Shown here piece by piece: positions 42,031 through 42,899 of a stretch of DNA of 42,899 nucleotides. Under the pieces are notes generated by a model, which saw only the letters and a program-made list of their open reading frames with translations, searched no databases and was not told the origin of the DNA. The stretch spans positions 17,338 to 60,236 of the forward strand of contig NZ_CADP01000011.1 of NCBI RefSeq assembly GCF_000285295.1, written 5' to 3'. Each line of letters begins with the position of its first letter. Position 1 is the stretch's first letter. This DNA is from Komagataeibacter europaeus LMG 18890. GTDB taxonomy: Bacteria; Pseudomonadota; Alphaproteobacteria; Acetobacterales; Acetobacteraceae. Both the position numbers and the translations under genes were made by a program.

Positions 42031-42492
42031 ATGACAGATCCGGTACATCTCCCACACGGCTTTTCCCCACGGATTGATGCGCTTGCGCACAGGCTGCGCC
42101 CGGTTTTCGCGCGCATTGCCGATGGCGCCATTGATCGCGAAGAAAATCGTATCCTGGCCCATGATGCGGTACGGTGGCTGCTTGATGCCGGTTTTGGCGC
42201 GCTGCGCGTGCCGGTGCGTCATGGGGGCAGCGGGGCCAGCCTGCCGGAAACCTTCGCGTTGCTGGCCGAACTGGCCGAAGCGGATTCAAACCTGCCGCAG
42301 ATCTTCCGCGCCCATTTCGCCTTTGTCGAAGGGCGTCTGCATGAAGGCGACAGCGCGCGCGCCGCATACTGGCTGGAACAGGTTGCACAGGGCGCCCTGT
42401 TCGGCGCCGCCATGGCTGAACTGACGGACAGTACCGGCACCACCACCCTTGCAGTTACCCACAAATCTGCTGTTCTTGAATTTTGTGCTTGA
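42031..42492 (+). pseudogene. Third SfnB-like monooxygenase gene, cut off by an insertion element
   Basis: The N-terminal third of an acyl-CoA-dehydrogenase-fold monooxygenase related to SfnB/DszC. The start at 42031 has GAGG 4-5 bases upstream; an ATG at 42010 is in frame. Family segments are REENRILAHDAVRWLLDAGFGALRVPVRHGGSG, LAELAEADSNLPQIFRAHFAFVE and FGAAMAELTDSTGTTT. After about residue 140 (near 42450) similarity stops and a 13-residue unrelated tail leads to a stop at 42492, just before a transposase gene. A full enzyme would be about 400 residues, so the gene has been interrupted by the IS and is inactive unless the other part lies beyond the element. Confidence 0.8.
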
Positions 42493-42899
42493 TGCAGATG
42501 AATCTGTTGTGATTCCTTTTCTGTCACCTTTATGCAGGCGGGGTGTGAGAATGGTACAGGATTGGGTCATACAGGAAATATCCGGATCTGACCTTGGCGA
42601 CGAGCGCCTGAACAGGCGTCTGGGCACGATGCTCGCGGCACTTGCTGAACGACCGGGCAAGTCTCTCCCGACGGCATTTCAGGATTGGTCTGCGACCAAG
42701 GCAGCATATAGATTTTTTGCAAATGCAAATGTAAGCGAAGACAAAATCCTTGAAGGGCATTTTTCTGCTACCGCCCAGCGTTTCGATGCGACTGCAGGGC
42801 CAGTCCTGATCCTGCAGGATACAACGGAGTTTTCCTTCACCCGAGCATCTCCCGAAAAGATCGGGTTTACCAAGGTCTCTACGGGAGGCAGGGAAAAAA
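42450..42899 (+). mobile_element. IS4-family (Tn5-like) insertion element, left part
   Basis: The element begins somewhere near 42440-42465, where the monooxygenase reading frame loses similarity, and continues beyond the window end. It carries a rightward transposase gene from 42551. I could not define the terminal inverted repeat or the target duplication because only one end is present. Confidence 0.7.
42551..42899 (+). CDS. IS4-family transposase, N-terminal part
   Basis: The first 116 codons of a transposase open to the end of the window. It starts MVQDWVIQEISGSDLGDERL and shows LGTMLAALAERPGKSLPTAF, SATKAAYRFFANANVS and VLILQDTTEFSF. These match the Tn5-type transposase layout: a DNA-binding N-terminal domain with LGDxRRxxRL, GKSI, AYRFIRNPNVS, then the first catalytic Asp in the LxIEDTTxLSY strand (here ILQDTTEF). 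It would cut and paste its own element. No ribosome binding site is obvious, as is common for transposase genes. Confidence 0.85.
   Translation, partial: MVQDWVIQEISGSDLGDERLNRRLGTMLAALAERPGKSLPTAFQDWSATKAAYRFFANANVSEDKILEGHFSATAQRFDATAGPVLILQDTTEFSFTRASPEKIGFTKVSTGGREK

Noticed and set aside
1-42899. CRISPR arrays, prophage structural genes or a toxin-antitoxin pair
   Set aside because: No regularly spaced direct repeats, no cas genes, no phage head or tail genes and no recognisable toxin-antitoxin pair were seen. The dispersed repeats are unevenly spaced and lie between ordinary genes.

Overview
The window looks like chromosomal DNA of an acetic acid bacterium (Acetobacteraceae), most likely Komagataeibacter or Gluconacetobacter. 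The grounds are the high-GC coding style, a Tat-exported gluconolactonase that fits periplasmic sugar oxidation, an IS5/IS1031-like transposase remnant, and many copies of a hairpin-forming intergenic repeat. The genus is an inference from these traits, not from a database search.

Layout. 1-6.3 kb: a Pmp3-like membrane peptide, glutaredoxin 2, a small NepR-like protein, an unknown protein, a class I photolyase whose 3' end is frameshifted, a Cys-rich secreted protein, a YidB-like protein, and an SDR/ABM-monooxygenase pair. 6.5-10.4 kb: gluconolactonase, fumarase C, a decayed IS5 transposase and a LysE-type exporter. 10.5-13.3 kb: a zinc-uptake locus (Zur box, small membrane peptide, znuC, znuB, znuA), followed convergently by a YddA/SbmA-like ABC exporter. 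15.4-22.6 kb: a DUF2501-like secreted protein with a clear terminator, then a leftward cluster zinc-finger protein - polA - SCO-like - oligopeptide-binding protein, and a lipoprotein hydrolase. 22.7 kb: tRNA-Arg(CCG). 23-29.4 kb: aldo/keto reductase, a secreted helical protein, a SulP transporter, cardiolipin synthase and a small membrane protein. 29.4-35.1 kb: lipoproteins, a sulfotransferase, an MFS exporter, a papain-like-fold protein and a short membrane protein.

35.4-42.9 kb: a sulfur-acquisition locus. It holds a TonB-dependent receptor with a His-rich N-terminus, two SfnB/DszC-like flavin monooxygenase-type genes and a Tat-exported SsuA-like binding protein, all leftward, plus a divergent third monooxygenase gene cut off by an IS4/Tn5-like element that runs off the window. 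Together they suggest import of an organosulfur compound across the outer membrane and oxidative release of its sulfur. No ssuB, ssuC or flavin reductase gene is present in the window.

The most striking non-coding signal is a family of about 90-bp repeats, seven convincing and two doubtful copies. Each full copy has an outer stem enclosing two hairpins. They sit between genes in both orientations, and one half-copy lies inside the zinc operon.
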